64,000 nt of DNA from Phytohabitans aurantiacus. Its GTDB lineage: Bacteria; Actinomycetota; Actinomycetes; Mycobacteriales; Micromonosporaceae. The stretch lies in contig NZ_BSDI01000011.1 of assembly GCF_027923225.1 (NCBI RefSeq), forward strand, positions 1 through 64,000. The letters run 5' to 3'. Under the pieces are notes generated by a model. The model was not told the origin of the DNA. It was given only the letters and a program-made list of their open reading frames with translations, and did no database searches. Shown here in pieces: positions 43,369-51,145 of this stretch (its first letter is position 1; the number at the start of each line of letters is the position of its first letter). Made by a program: the position numbers and the translations under genes.

Positions 43369-44576
43369 AAATCGTCGACATCCGCGCCACGACCGTGACG
43401 GTGCCGCTCGAAGCGCCGCTGCGGCACTCCAACGGCGCCCACTGGGGGCGGTTCGTCCGCACGATCGTCGAGGTGGAAGCCGACAACGGCCTCATCGGCC
43501 TCGGCGAGCTGGGCGGCGGGGGAGAGAGCGCGGAAGCCGCCATCCGAGGGCTGCGCGAGTACCTGGTGGGGCACGACCCGTTCGCGTTGGAGGCGCTGCG
43601 GTTCGCGATCGCCAACCCGACCGCGAGCCTCTACAACAACCGCACGCAGCTGCTCGCCGCCGTCGAGTTCGCCTGCCTCGACCTCATCGGACAGCACCTC
43701 GACGTGCCGGCGTACGACCTGCTCGGCGGCAAGCTGCGCGACCGGGTGCCATTCGCGTCGTACCTGTTCTTCCGGCTCGCCTCCGCGAGCGGCGACGGGG
43801 AGGTGCGGACGCCCGAGCAGCTCGTGGCACACGCGCGCGAGCTGCGCGACGCGCACGGGTTCACCGTGCACAAGCTCAAGGGTGGCGTGTTTCCGCCCGG
43901 GTACGAGCTGGAGTGCTATCGGGCGCTCGCCTCGGCGTGGCCGGAAGACCGGTTCCGGTACGACCCCAACGGGTCGATGTCGGTGGCGGAGGCGCGGCGC
44001 TTCGGGCAGGCGATCCGCGACCTGCCCAACGAGTACTTCGAGGACCCGACCTGGGGCCTCAACGGGATGCGGCAGCTGCGCGACCTCGGCATCCCGCTGG
44101 CCACGAACACGGTTGTCGTCAACTTCGAGCAGCTCGCCACGAACGTGCGCGACCCCGCCGTCGACGTGATCCTGCTCGACACCACGTTCTGGGGAGGCAT
44201 CCGGCCGTGCGTCAAGGCGGCCGCGGTGTGTGAGACGTTCCAGCTCGGCGTCGCCGTGCACTCGTCGGGAGAGCTGGGCATCCAGCTCGCCACGATGCTG
44301 CATCTCGGTGCCGTACTGCCCAACCTCACGTACGCCGCCGACGCGCACTATCACCACCTGCGCGACGACGTCATCGTTGGCGGGAAGATGCCCTATGTGG
44401 ACGGTACGATCGCGGTGCCGGACGGGCCGGGACTCGGCGTGCGGCTCGACCGCGAGCGGGTGGCCCGATACGCCGAGCTGTACCGCGAGCTCGGCGGGTA
44501 CCCGTACGACCGCGACCCCGCCCGCCCTGGCTGGTACCCGTTGATTCCCAACGACCGCTGGGCGGACCCATCGTGA
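43365..44576 (+). CDS. Enolase-superfamily sugar-acid dehydratase
   Basis: 403-residue enolase-superfamily enzyme. Catalytic layout: KxK at K170/K172 (HKLKGG), D200 and N202 (RYDPNG), E226 (YFEDPTWG), the ATNTVVVNFEQL strand and H299 (VAVHSSGELGI). This DPNG...HSxxE pattern is that of the glucarate dehydratase subgroup. It would dehydrate an aldonic or aldaric acid to a 2-keto-3-deoxy acid. Next to an SDR, it suggests a sugar to lactone/acid to keto-deoxy acid route. The exact acid cannot be called from sequence. Confidence 0.78.
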   Translation: MKIVDIRATTVTVPLEAPLRHSNGAHWGRFVRTIVEVEADNGLIGLGELGGGGESAEAAIRGLREYLVGHDPFALEALRFAIANPTASLYNNRTQLLAAVEFACLDLIGQHLDVPAYDLLGGKLRDRVPFASYLFFRLASASGDGEVRTPEQLVAHARELRDAHGFTVHKLKGGVFPPGYELECYRALASAWPEDRFRYDPNGSMSVAEARRFGQAIRDLPNEYFEDPTWGLNGMRQLRDLGIPLATNTVVVNFEQLATNVRDPAVDVILLDTTFWGGIRPCVKAAAVCETFQLGVAVHSSGELGIQLATMLHLGAVLPNLTYAADAHYHHLRDDVIVGGKMPYVDGTIAVPDGPGLGVRLDRERVARYAELYRELGGYPYDRDPARPGWYPLIPNDRWADPS

Positions 44577-45553
44577 GAAACTTCGCTGCTCGCATCCACC
44601 ACGGCGCCCTGCGCGGCACGCCCGCCGTGGTGCTGGAAAACGAACTGCTCCGCGTCACCGTGCTGCTGCACGGCGCGCACATCATCGAGTTCAACCACAA
44701 GCCGCGCGACCTCGACTTCATCTGGTTGACGCCCGGCACCTCCTGGCCGGGACAGGGCGACTTCTTCGACTCGTACCCGGGGGGCTGGCAGGAGATCTTC
44801 CCGAGTGGTGGCGCCCCGGCGACGTACCGGGGTGCGGTGCTGGACCAGCACGATGAGGCGGTCGCGCTGCCGTGGGAGTGCGAGGTCGTCGAGGACGACC
44901 CCGCACGTGTCGCGGTCCGCCTCACCGTGCGCACCAAGCGCACGCCGTTCCGGGTCTCCAAGGTGCTCAGCCTGGCCTCGGGCGAGGCGCGCCTTTCCGT
45001 GTCGTCGACGGTCACCAGCGAGGCGCCGGTCGAGACGCACGCGATGTGGGGGCAGCACCTGGCGTACGGGGCACCGTTTCTGATCCCCGGATCGCGGATC
45101 ACCCTCCCGCCGGGCGTGACTGTCCAGCCGCACGAGGTCACGCTGAACCCGCCGCGCCGGGCGGTCGCCGAGGGCGGCCCGTACCCGTGGCCGGTCGTCC
45201 CCACGCCCGACGGCGGCACCGTCGACCTGTCGGTGATTCCCGAGCCCGGCGCGCCCAGCGACGTCTGCTACCTGACCGGCTTCACGGAGGGCTGGTACGA
45301 GCTGCGGCGCCCCGACGGCGACGCCGGGGTACGCGTCAAGTGGGATGCCGCCACGCTGCCGTACTTGTGGCTGTGGCACGAGTTCGGCGACACGACCGGC
45401 CATCCGTGGTGGGGCCGGGCGTACGTGGCCGGCCTCGAACCGTTCTCCAGCTACCCGACCAACGGCCTGCCCGACGCCGTCGCCAACGGCTCGGCCATGA
45501 CTCTCGCGCCCTGGTCGTCCCGTTCCGTCGACTGGTCGGTGGAGGTCATATGA
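44573..45553 (+). CDS. Galactose-mutarotase-like protein (DUF4432/epimerase fold)
   Basis: 326-residue protein with the beta-sandwich pattern of aldose 1-epimerase-like proteins: NELLRVTVLLHGAHIIEFNHK at the start, the GGWQEIFPSGG loop, and WLWHEFGDTTGHPWWGRAYVAGLEPFSSYP near the end, where the closing Glu-Pro is typical of DUF4432/mutarotase relatives. It may interconvert sugar anomers or bind a sugar in the same pathway. GTG start within a 4-nt overlap with the dehydratase gene. Cytoplasmic. Confidence 0.72.
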   Translation: MRNFAARIHHGALRGTPAVVLENELLRVTVLLHGAHIIEFNHKPRDLDFIWLTPGTSWPGQGDFFDSYPGGWQEIFPSGGAPATYRGAVLDQHDEAVALPWECEVVEDDPARVAVRLTVRTKRTPFRVSKVLSLASGEARLSVSSTVTSEAPVETHAMWGQHLAYGAPFLIPGSRITLPPGVTVQPHEVTLNPPRRAVAEGGPYPWPVVPTPDGGTVDLSVIPEPGAPSDVCYLTGFTEGWYELRRPDGDAGVRVKWDAATLPYLWLWHEFGDTTGHPWWGRAYVAGLEPFSSYPTNGLPDAVANGSAMTLAPWSSRSVDWSVEVI

Positions 45554-46323
45554 AGGTCGCCGTCGTTACCGGTGGCTCACAGGGGATCGGCGCCGCCGTC
45601 GTCGAGCGGCTGGCCGCCGACGGCACCGCGGTCGTCTACTGTGGACTCGACGATCCGCCGCCGGCGACCGAGACGGTCGTCGGCGTGCGGGCAGATGTCA
45701 CGGTGCCCGCCGACATGGAGCGCCTCGTCGCCACCGCCGTCGACCGCTTCGGTGGCCTCGACATCCTCGTCACCAGCGCCGGCATCCAGCGCTACGGCAC
45801 CGTCGAAAGCACCACCGACGCGCTGTGGCGTGAGATCATCGACGTCAACCTCACCGGCGTCTTCGTGGCCTGCAGGGCCGCCATACCGCATCTGCGCGCC
45901 CGAGGCGGCGGCGCGATCGTGGCTGTCTCGTCCGTCCAGGCGTTCGTGTCGCAGCAGGGCGTGGCCGCGTACGCCGCCAGCAAGGCCGGCATCAACGCGC
46001 TGGTGCGCTCGATGGCGCTCGACCACGCCGCCGACCGCATCCGCGTCAACGCCGTCTGTCCCGGATCAGTCGACACACCCATGCTGCGCTGGGCCGCCGA
46101 CATCTTCCGCGGTGGGTCCACCGTGGACGATACGGTCGCCGGCTGGGGGCGCAGCCACCCGCTCGGCCGGGTCGCCCGCGCCGCCGAGGTCGCAGAAGTG
46201 GTGGCGTTCCTCGCCAGCGACCGCGCGTCGTTTGTGACCGGGGCCGAATACCGGGTCGACGGTGGCCTCCTCGCCGTCAACCCGGCCGCTCTTCCAACCC
46301 CGCACCAGGACAACCCGCACTAA
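45550..46323 (+). CDS. SDR-family sugar dehydrogenase
   Basis: 257-residue classical short-chain dehydrogenase: TGGSQGIG nucleotide loop (7-14), S127/S128, and the YxxxK pair Y141 and K145. The usual NNAG is TSAG (75-78). C-terminal GAEYRVDGGLL is standard. In this operon it most likely oxidises the free sugar to a lactone with NAD(P)+, feeding the dehydratase. Start overlaps the previous gene by 4 nt (ATGA). Confidence 0.85.
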   Translation: MKVAVVTGGSQGIGAAVVERLAADGTAVVYCGLDDPPPATETVVGVRADVTVPADMERLVATAVDRFGGLDILVTSAGIQRYGTVESTTDALWREIIDVNLTGVFVACRAAIPHLRARGGGAIVAVSSVQAFVSQQGVAAYAASKAGINALVRSMALDHAADRIRVNAVCPGSVDTPMLRWAADIFRGGSTVDDTVAGWGRSHPLGRVARAAEVAEVVAFLASDRASFVTGAEYRVDGGLLAVNPAALPTPHQDNPH

Positions 46324-46338
46324 CCAAAAAGGAGAGTC

Positions 46339-47430
46339 ATGCAAAGACGCACCCTCCTCGGTGGCGTAGCCGGCGCCGCGGCCCTCACGTTCGCCGGTGC
46401 CCGACCCGCCTCCGCCGCCCTCCCCGTCGCGTCGGCAGCGCCCAATGCCGCGCTCAACAACCTCTTCAACACGTATGGCAACAGCGGCGTCGGCTGGACC
46501 GGTGCCGACAGCACGTACTCCACCAGCATCCCCGGCGGCAAGCGGCTCTGGATCTATTCGGACACGTTTCTCGGCCCGGTCAACCCCGGCGGCGGCCGCC
46601 CCCTCGACACCCCGTTCCTGCGCAACTCCTTCATCGTGCAGAACGGCAACAGCCTCACCACCGTTTACGGTGGCACCGCCTCCGCGCCCGACACGCTGCT
46701 CAAGCCGTCCAACCCCGACAACTGGTGCTGGCTCGGCGCGGGCATCTGCATCGGTGGCGTGCTCAACCAGATCGTCGTCGAGTTCGCCAAGACCGGCCCC
46801 GAGCAGTGGGACTTCGCCTGGGTGGGCACGCACCTCGCCCGCATCCCCACCGCCAACCTCACCCAGCCGATCAGCTTCACGCCCCTCCCCTCGTCGACCG
46901 AGGTGACGTGGGCGGCGTGGCTCCAGATCATCGGCAACTACATCTACATTTACGGCGTCGAAGACAAGGGCGTCAGCAAGTACCTGCACGTCGCCCGCGC
47001 GGCTGACCGCAACCTGCGCGGCCAGTGGGAGTACTGGACCGGCGGCGGCTGGTCCACGACGGAGTCCGACTCGGTGCGCATCATGGACGGCGTCAGCAAC
47101 GAGCACAGCGTCACGCCGTGGCGCGGCAAGTACCTGCTGATCACCCAGGACACCACGGAGCTGTTCAGCGCGAAGATCGTCGGCTACGTAGGCAACAACC
47201 CCACCGGCCCGTTCACCGACAAGACGCTGCTCTACACGACCCCGGAGACGGGCGTGCTGGGCACGTACGGGAACGGCAACGTGTACACGTACAACCCGCA
47301 CGCCCATCCCGAGCTGAGCACCAACAACAAGGTGGTCGTCTCGTACAACGTCAACAGCCTGAACGGCGACGACCTGTACGAAGACGTCACCATCTACCGC
47401 GGCCGCTTCATCACGGTCAACTTCTCCTGA
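46339..47430 (+). CDS. Tat-exported DUF5005/DUF4185-type propeller protein
   Basis: 363 residues. The N-terminus MQRRTLLGG followed by a hydrophobic run and ASA is a twin-arginine signal, implying export of a folded protein. The mature part has the aromatic, Asp/Asn-rich repeats of the DUF5005/DUF4185 five-blade propellers related to secreted glycosidases (WIYSDTFLG, WLQIIGNYIYIYG, NVYTYNPHAHPE). It lies 15 nt after the SDR gene with GGAGAG upstream and is the last gene of the operon. Extracellular release of the imported sugar is a reasonable inference. Confidence 0.7.
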   Translation: MQRRTLLGGVAGAAALTFAGARPASAALPVASAAPNAALNNLFNTYGNSGVGWTGADSTYSTSIPGGKRLWIYSDTFLGPVNPGGGRPLDTPFLRNSFIVQNGNSLTTVYGGTASAPDTLLKPSNPDNWCWLGAGICIGGVLNQIVVEFAKTGPEQWDFAWVGTHLARIPTANLTQPISFTPLPSSTEVTWAAWLQIIGNYIYIYGVEDKGVSKYLHVARAADRNLRGQWEYWTGGGWSTTESDSVRIMDGVSNEHSVTPWRGKYLLITQDTTELFSAKIVGYVGNNPTGPFTDKTLLYTTPETGVLGTYGNGNVYTYNPHAHPELSTNNKVVVSYNVNSLNGDDLYEDVTIYRGRFITVNFS

Positions 47431-47442
47431 CCACCCCCACCG

Positions 47443-47494
47443 TGATCAGGGCGTCCCTCAAGTTGTTCTAACGACTTGAGGGACGCCCTGATCA
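47443..47494 (+). terminator. 52-nt palindrome, copy 5 (supplies helicase stop)
   Basis: Perfect outer 21-bp arms and a TTCTAA loop with a G-U inner pair. Plus orientation, 13 nt after the DUF5005-type stop. On the minus strand the final TGA (47492-47494) of the arm is the stop codon of the helicase gene. Confidence 0.83.
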
Positions 47495-49960
47495 TGAGGT
47501 TACGGAGATTATGCGGACTGCGGCGGCGCCCAGGTCGTCGGACTCGGCGAGGTCGATTTCGGCGGTGATGGCCCAGTCGTGATGGCCCTCGGGGTCGTCG
47601 AGGATCTGGCGGACCGTCCAGGTCTCGCGGCCCTGGTCGATGATCAGGAGGGCGGGGCCGCGGGCGTCGGGGCCGGTGCCGATCTCGTCGTGCTCCTCGA
47701 AGTACGGCGCCAGCGCCTCCTCCCACGCTTCCGCGTCCCAGCCGGACTCGGCGTCCAGCTCGCCCAGCTCGTACCAGCGGCGCAGGGCGGCCAGTTCGAC
47801 GCGGCGGAAGAGGGCGTTGCGCACCAGTACCCGGAACGCGCGCACGTTGCGGGAGACGTCGGGCGGGCGCTGTTCTGTCGTGGGGACGGTGGAGAGGCCG
47901 GAACGCAGCCGCTCCCACTCGTCGATCAGGCTGGAGTCGACCTGGCGGACCAGCTCGCCGAGCCACTCGATGAGGTCGATCAGCTCCTCGGTCTTGGCCT
48001 CGTCGGGCACCGTCTGGCGCAGCGCCTTGTACGCGTCGGCGAGGTATCGCAGCACCAGCCCCTCGGAGCGCGACAGCCCGTAGAAGGCGACGTACTCGGT
48101 GAACGTCATCGCCCGCTCGTACATGTCGCGCACGACGGACTTCGGCGAGAGCTGGTAGTCGGAGACCCACGGGTGGCCCTTGCGGTACGCCTCGTAGCCC
48201 ACGTCGAGCAGGTCGGCGAGCGGCTTGGGGTGGGTCACGTCTTCGAGCAGTTCGAGGCGCGCCTCGTACTCGATGCCCTCCGCCTTCATCGCGGCGACCG
48301 CCTCGCCGCGGGCCTTGAACTGCTGCGCGGAGAGCACCTGGCGCGGATCGTCCAGGATGGACTCGATGACCGACAGCACGTCGAGCGCGTACGTGGGCGA
48401 CTCGCGGTCGAGCAGGTCGATGGCGGCGAGCGCGAACGGCGACAGCGGCTGGTTGAGCGCGAAGTCGAGTTGCAGGTCGACGGTGAGGCTCACCGGTGCC
48501 GCGGTGACGACGCCGGCAGCCAGCAGCGCGCGGTAGATGGCGATGGCGCGCCGGATGTGCTTGCGCTGGACGGACCTGTCGTCGTGGTTGTCGGTGAGCA
48601 GGTGTCGCATGGCGGCGAACGCGTCGCCGGGCCGGCCGATGACGTTGAGCAGCATCGAGTGGCTGACGGCGAAAACCGACGTCAGCGGCTCCGGCTCGGC
48701 GGCGACCAGCCGCTCGAACGTCGGCTGGCCCCAACCCACGGAGCCCTCGGGCGGCTTCTTGCGCACCACCTTCCGGCGCTTCTTGGGGTCGTCGCCGGCC
48801 TTGGCGAGGGCCTTTTCGTTGTCGATGACGTGTTCGGGTGCCTGCACGACCACGGTGCCGACCGTGTCGAAGCCGGCGCGCCCGGCCCGGCCGGCGATCT
48901 GGTGGAACTCGCGGGCCTTGAGCAGCCGCACCCTCTGCCCGTCGTACTTGCTCAGCGCGGTGAAAAGCACCGTCCTGATAGGTACGTTGATGCCGACGCC
49001 GAGCGTGTCGGTGCCGCAGATCACCTTGAGCAGCCCGGCCTGGGCGAGCGTCTCGACGAGCCGGCGGTACTTGGGCAGCATCCCTGCGTGGTGCACGCCG
49101 ATGCCGTGCCGGACCAGCCGCGACAGCGTCTTGCCGAAGCCCGCGGTGAACCGGAAGTTGCCGATCATCTCGGCGATCGCGTCTTTCTCGGCGCGGGTGC
49201 AGACGTTGACGCTCATGAGCGCCTGCGCGCGTTCCAGCGCGGCCACCTGGGTGAAGTGGACAATGTAGACGGGTGCCTGCTTGGTGGCGAGCAGATCCTC
49301 GATGGTCTCGTGCAACGGCGTCATCGCGTACGAGAAAATGAGCGGGACCGGCCGCTCGACCGAGCGGACGACGGCGGTCGACCGCCCCGTGCGCCGCGTC
49401 AGGTCTTTTTCGAAGAACGCCACGTCGCCGAGCGTCGCGGACATGAGCACGAACTGGGCCTGTGTCAGTTCGAGCAGCGGCACCTGCCAGGCCCAGCCCC
49501 GGTCGGGCTCGGAGTAGAAGTGAAACTCGTCCATGACGACGATGCCCACGTCGGCGTCGGCACCCTCGCGCAGCGCCATGTTGGCGAGGATCTCGGCCGT
49601 GCAGCAGATGATGGGCGCGTCTTCGTTGACGCTCGCGTCGCCGGTGAGCATGCCGACGTTGGCGGCGCCAAAGATGTCGCAGAGCGCGAAGAACTTCTCC
49701 GACACCAGTGCCTTGATGGGCGCGGTGTAAAAGGTGGTGCGCCCGGTGGCGAGGGCGGCGAAGTGCGCGCCGGTGGCGACCAGGCTCTTGCCGGACCCGG
49801 TGGGCGTGCTCAGGATCACGTTGGCGCCCGAGACCACCTCGATCAGCGCCTCTTCCTGGTGGGGGTAGAGGCTGAGTCCCTGGTCAGCGGCCCAGCCCGC
49901 GAACGCGTCGAAGACGGCGTCGGGGCCGGGGTCCGGTGGGATGCGGTCGGTGAGCGTCAT
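47492..49960 (-). CDS. Ski2-like DEAD/DEAH helicase with DUF3516
   Basis: 822-residue SF2 helicase. Motif I is TPTGSGKS, motif II DEFH (VVMDEFHFY), motif III SAT, and motif VI QIAGRAGRAG. After the core (about 1-400) comes a long helical C-terminal region of the DUF3516 type found in actinobacteria. Likely a cytoplasmic RNA or DNA unwinding enzyme; no specific substrate is known to me for this subgroup. The stop codon lies inside palindrome copy 5 and the start is 18 nt from copy 6, so palindromes flank the gene on both sides. Confidence 0.87.
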   Translation of the reverse strand: MTLTDRIPPDPGPDAVFDAFAGWAADQGLSLYPHQEEALIEVVSGANVILSTPTGSGKSLVATGAHFAALATGRTTFYTAPIKALVSEKFFALCDIFGAANVGMLTGDASVNEDAPIICCTAEILANMALREGADADVGIVVMDEFHFYSEPDRGWAWQVPLLELTQAQFVLMSATLGDVAFFEKDLTRRTGRSTAVVRSVERPVPLIFSYAMTPLHETIEDLLATKQAPVYIVHFTQVAALERAQALMSVNVCTRAEKDAIAEMIGNFRFTAGFGKTLSRLVRHGIGVHHAGMLPKYRRLVETLAQAGLLKVICGTDTLGVGINVPIRTVLFTALSKYDGQRVRLLKAREFHQIAGRAGRAGFDTVGTVVVQAPEHVIDNEKALAKAGDDPKKRRKVVRKKPPEGSVGWGQPTFERLVAAEPEPLTSVFAVSHSMLLNVIGRPGDAFAAMRHLLTDNHDDRSVQRKHIRRAIAIYRALLAAGVVTAAPVSLTVDLQLDFALNQPLSPFALAAIDLLDRESPTYALDVLSVIESILDDPRQVLSAQQFKARGEAVAAMKAEGIEYEARLELLEDVTHPKPLADLLDVGYEAYRKGHPWVSDYQLSPKSVVRDMYERAMTFTEYVAFYGLSRSEGLVLRYLADAYKALRQTVPDEAKTEELIDLIEWLGELVRQVDSSLIDEWERLRSGLSTVPTTEQRPPDVSRNVRAFRVLVRNALFRRVELAALRRWYELGELDAESGWDAEAWEEALAPYFEEHDEIGTGPDARGPALLIIDQGRETWTVRQILDDPEGHHDWAITAEIDLAESDDLGAAAVRIISVTS

Positions 49961-49978
49961 AGCCCGTCAATACTGCCA

Positions 49979-50030
49979 TGATCAGGGCGTCCCTGAAGCT
50001 GTCAGAGCGACTTGAGAGACGCCCTGATCA
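49979..50030 (-). terminator. 52-nt palindrome, copy 6 (diverged, reverse orientation)
   Basis: Arms still begin TGATCAGGGCGTC but carry several changes (CCCTGAAGC opposite a CTTGAGAGA arm). Read on the minus strand the loop matches copies 1-2 best, so the element is inverted relative to the other five. It starts 10 nt after the stop of the minus-strand TrmB-LuxR gene, keeping the rule that orientation follows the upstream gene. Confidence 0.75.
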
Positions 50031-50039
50031 TGGGAGGGG

Positions 50040-51053
50040 TTAGAGCCAGCCGCGTTCGCGGGCCTGCCAGCCCAGCTGGAGGCGGGATCGGGAGCTGGTC
50101 ATCTCCATCAGGTGCTGGACGCGGCGCACCACCGTGCGGCGGCTCACGCCCAGCCGGGCGGCGGCGGCCTCGTCGGTGAGGCCGGCCACCAGGAGCGACA
50201 GGAGCTGCCGGTCGCCGGCCGAGACGTCCGGGGCGGCGACCAGCGTGGCGCTGTCCCCGAGGGAGCCGTCGCCGAGGGAGAGCGGGGTGGCGAGCGCCCA
50301 GACCGTCTCGAAGAGCGCGACAAGTGCGTCGAGCAGCCCGCACGGGTGTACGAGAAGGGCCGCGTCGTGTGCGGACGTGCTGTACGACAGCGGAAGCAGG
50401 GCCAGCTCGCTGTCGGCGATGGCGAGCTTGGTGGGCAGCGAGTGGATGAGCCGGGCCTGCTCTCCGGAGCGCACGTGCACGGCCGCCGCCGCGGCGCTCG
50501 CCTGGTCGTCGAGCACGGAGGCGTCGTACACGCCCCGGTAGACCACGCCGGCCGCCTCCCGGTCGAGTTGGGTGCGGTTGACCTCGTTGGGCTTGGCGAA
50601 CGGCGGCGCCACCAGCACCCGCATCTCGCGGCGGGCGGTGCGCTGCACCCGGTCGAAGGCCCGGCCGACAGCCGCCCGGCCGGACACGATCTCGATGAGG
50701 TCTTCGGTGCTGCGGTTCGCGACGCGGTGCTGCGCCTCGTCGGCGAGCCGGTGCGCGGCCTCACGGGTGCGTTCCAGCTCCTCCAACCGGCGCTGGATGA
50801 GCTGCTCGACAGCCAGGTCGGGCGGCACCGGCACCACCTTGTCGTGCGGCGCCGGCGTGCGGTGTACCAGTCCCTTGCGGTGCAGTCCGGCGAGGGCGCG
50901 CCGGACCTGGGCGGCGGTCAGTTCGGTGCGATCGGCGAGCTGGGGGAGGGGTGCGCTGCCCTGGCGTACCAGCGTGAGGTAGGTGGACTCCTCCGCGGCG
51001 GTGAGGCCGGCTGCCTGGAGCAATTGGACCTCCCTTTGACGCAACTGGGACAT
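50040..51053 (-). CDS. TrmB-type winged helix plus LuxR HTH regulator
   Basis: 337 residues with a DNA-binding domain at each end: an N-terminal TrmB-like winged helix (about 8-70, LTAAEESTYLTLV) and a C-terminal LuxR-type HTH (about 275-330, LLVAGLTDEAAAARLGVSRRTVVRRVQHLM). Between them lies a PLD-like sensor segment. This family is common in actinobacteria beside secreted hydrolases. It is divergent from the S8 protease at 51146 with an inverted repeat between, so control of that protease is inferred. ATG 51053 is used; a TTG at L11 preceded by GGGAGG is an alternative start. Confidence 0.75.
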   Translation of the reverse strand: MSQLRQREVQLLQAAGLTAAEESTYLTLVRQGSAPLPQLADRTELTAAQVRRALAGLHRKGLVHRTPAPHDKVVPVPPDLAVEQLIQRRLEELERTREAAHRLADEAQHRVANRSTEDLIEIVSGRAAVGRAFDRVQRTARREMRVLVAPPFAKPNEVNRTQLDREAAGVVYRGVYDASVLDDQASAAAAAVHVRSGEQARLIHSLPTKLAIADSELALLPLSYSTSAHDAALLVHPCGLLDALVALFETVWALATPLSLGDGSLGDSATLVAAPDVSAGDRQLLSLLVAGLTDEAAAARLGVSRRTVVRRVQHLMEMTSSRSRLQLGWQARERGWL

Positions 51054-51069
51054 GGCGCACCTGCGCTGA

Positions 51070-51086
51070 CCGTAGATCCTTTACGG
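51070..51086. promoter_or_regulatory. CCGTA-7-TACGG inverted repeat
   Basis: Between the TrmB-LuxR regulator and the S8 protease, CCGTA (51070-51074) and TACGG (51082-51086) face each other with a 7-nt spacer. It is a candidate operator for the neighbouring regulator; it is short, so confidence is modest. Confidence 0.35.
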
Positions 51087-51145
51087 CGGTGATGACAAGG
51101 TGTGACGCTGCCCTCAGTACCGCGCGGGACGTCATTGGGGGAGTC

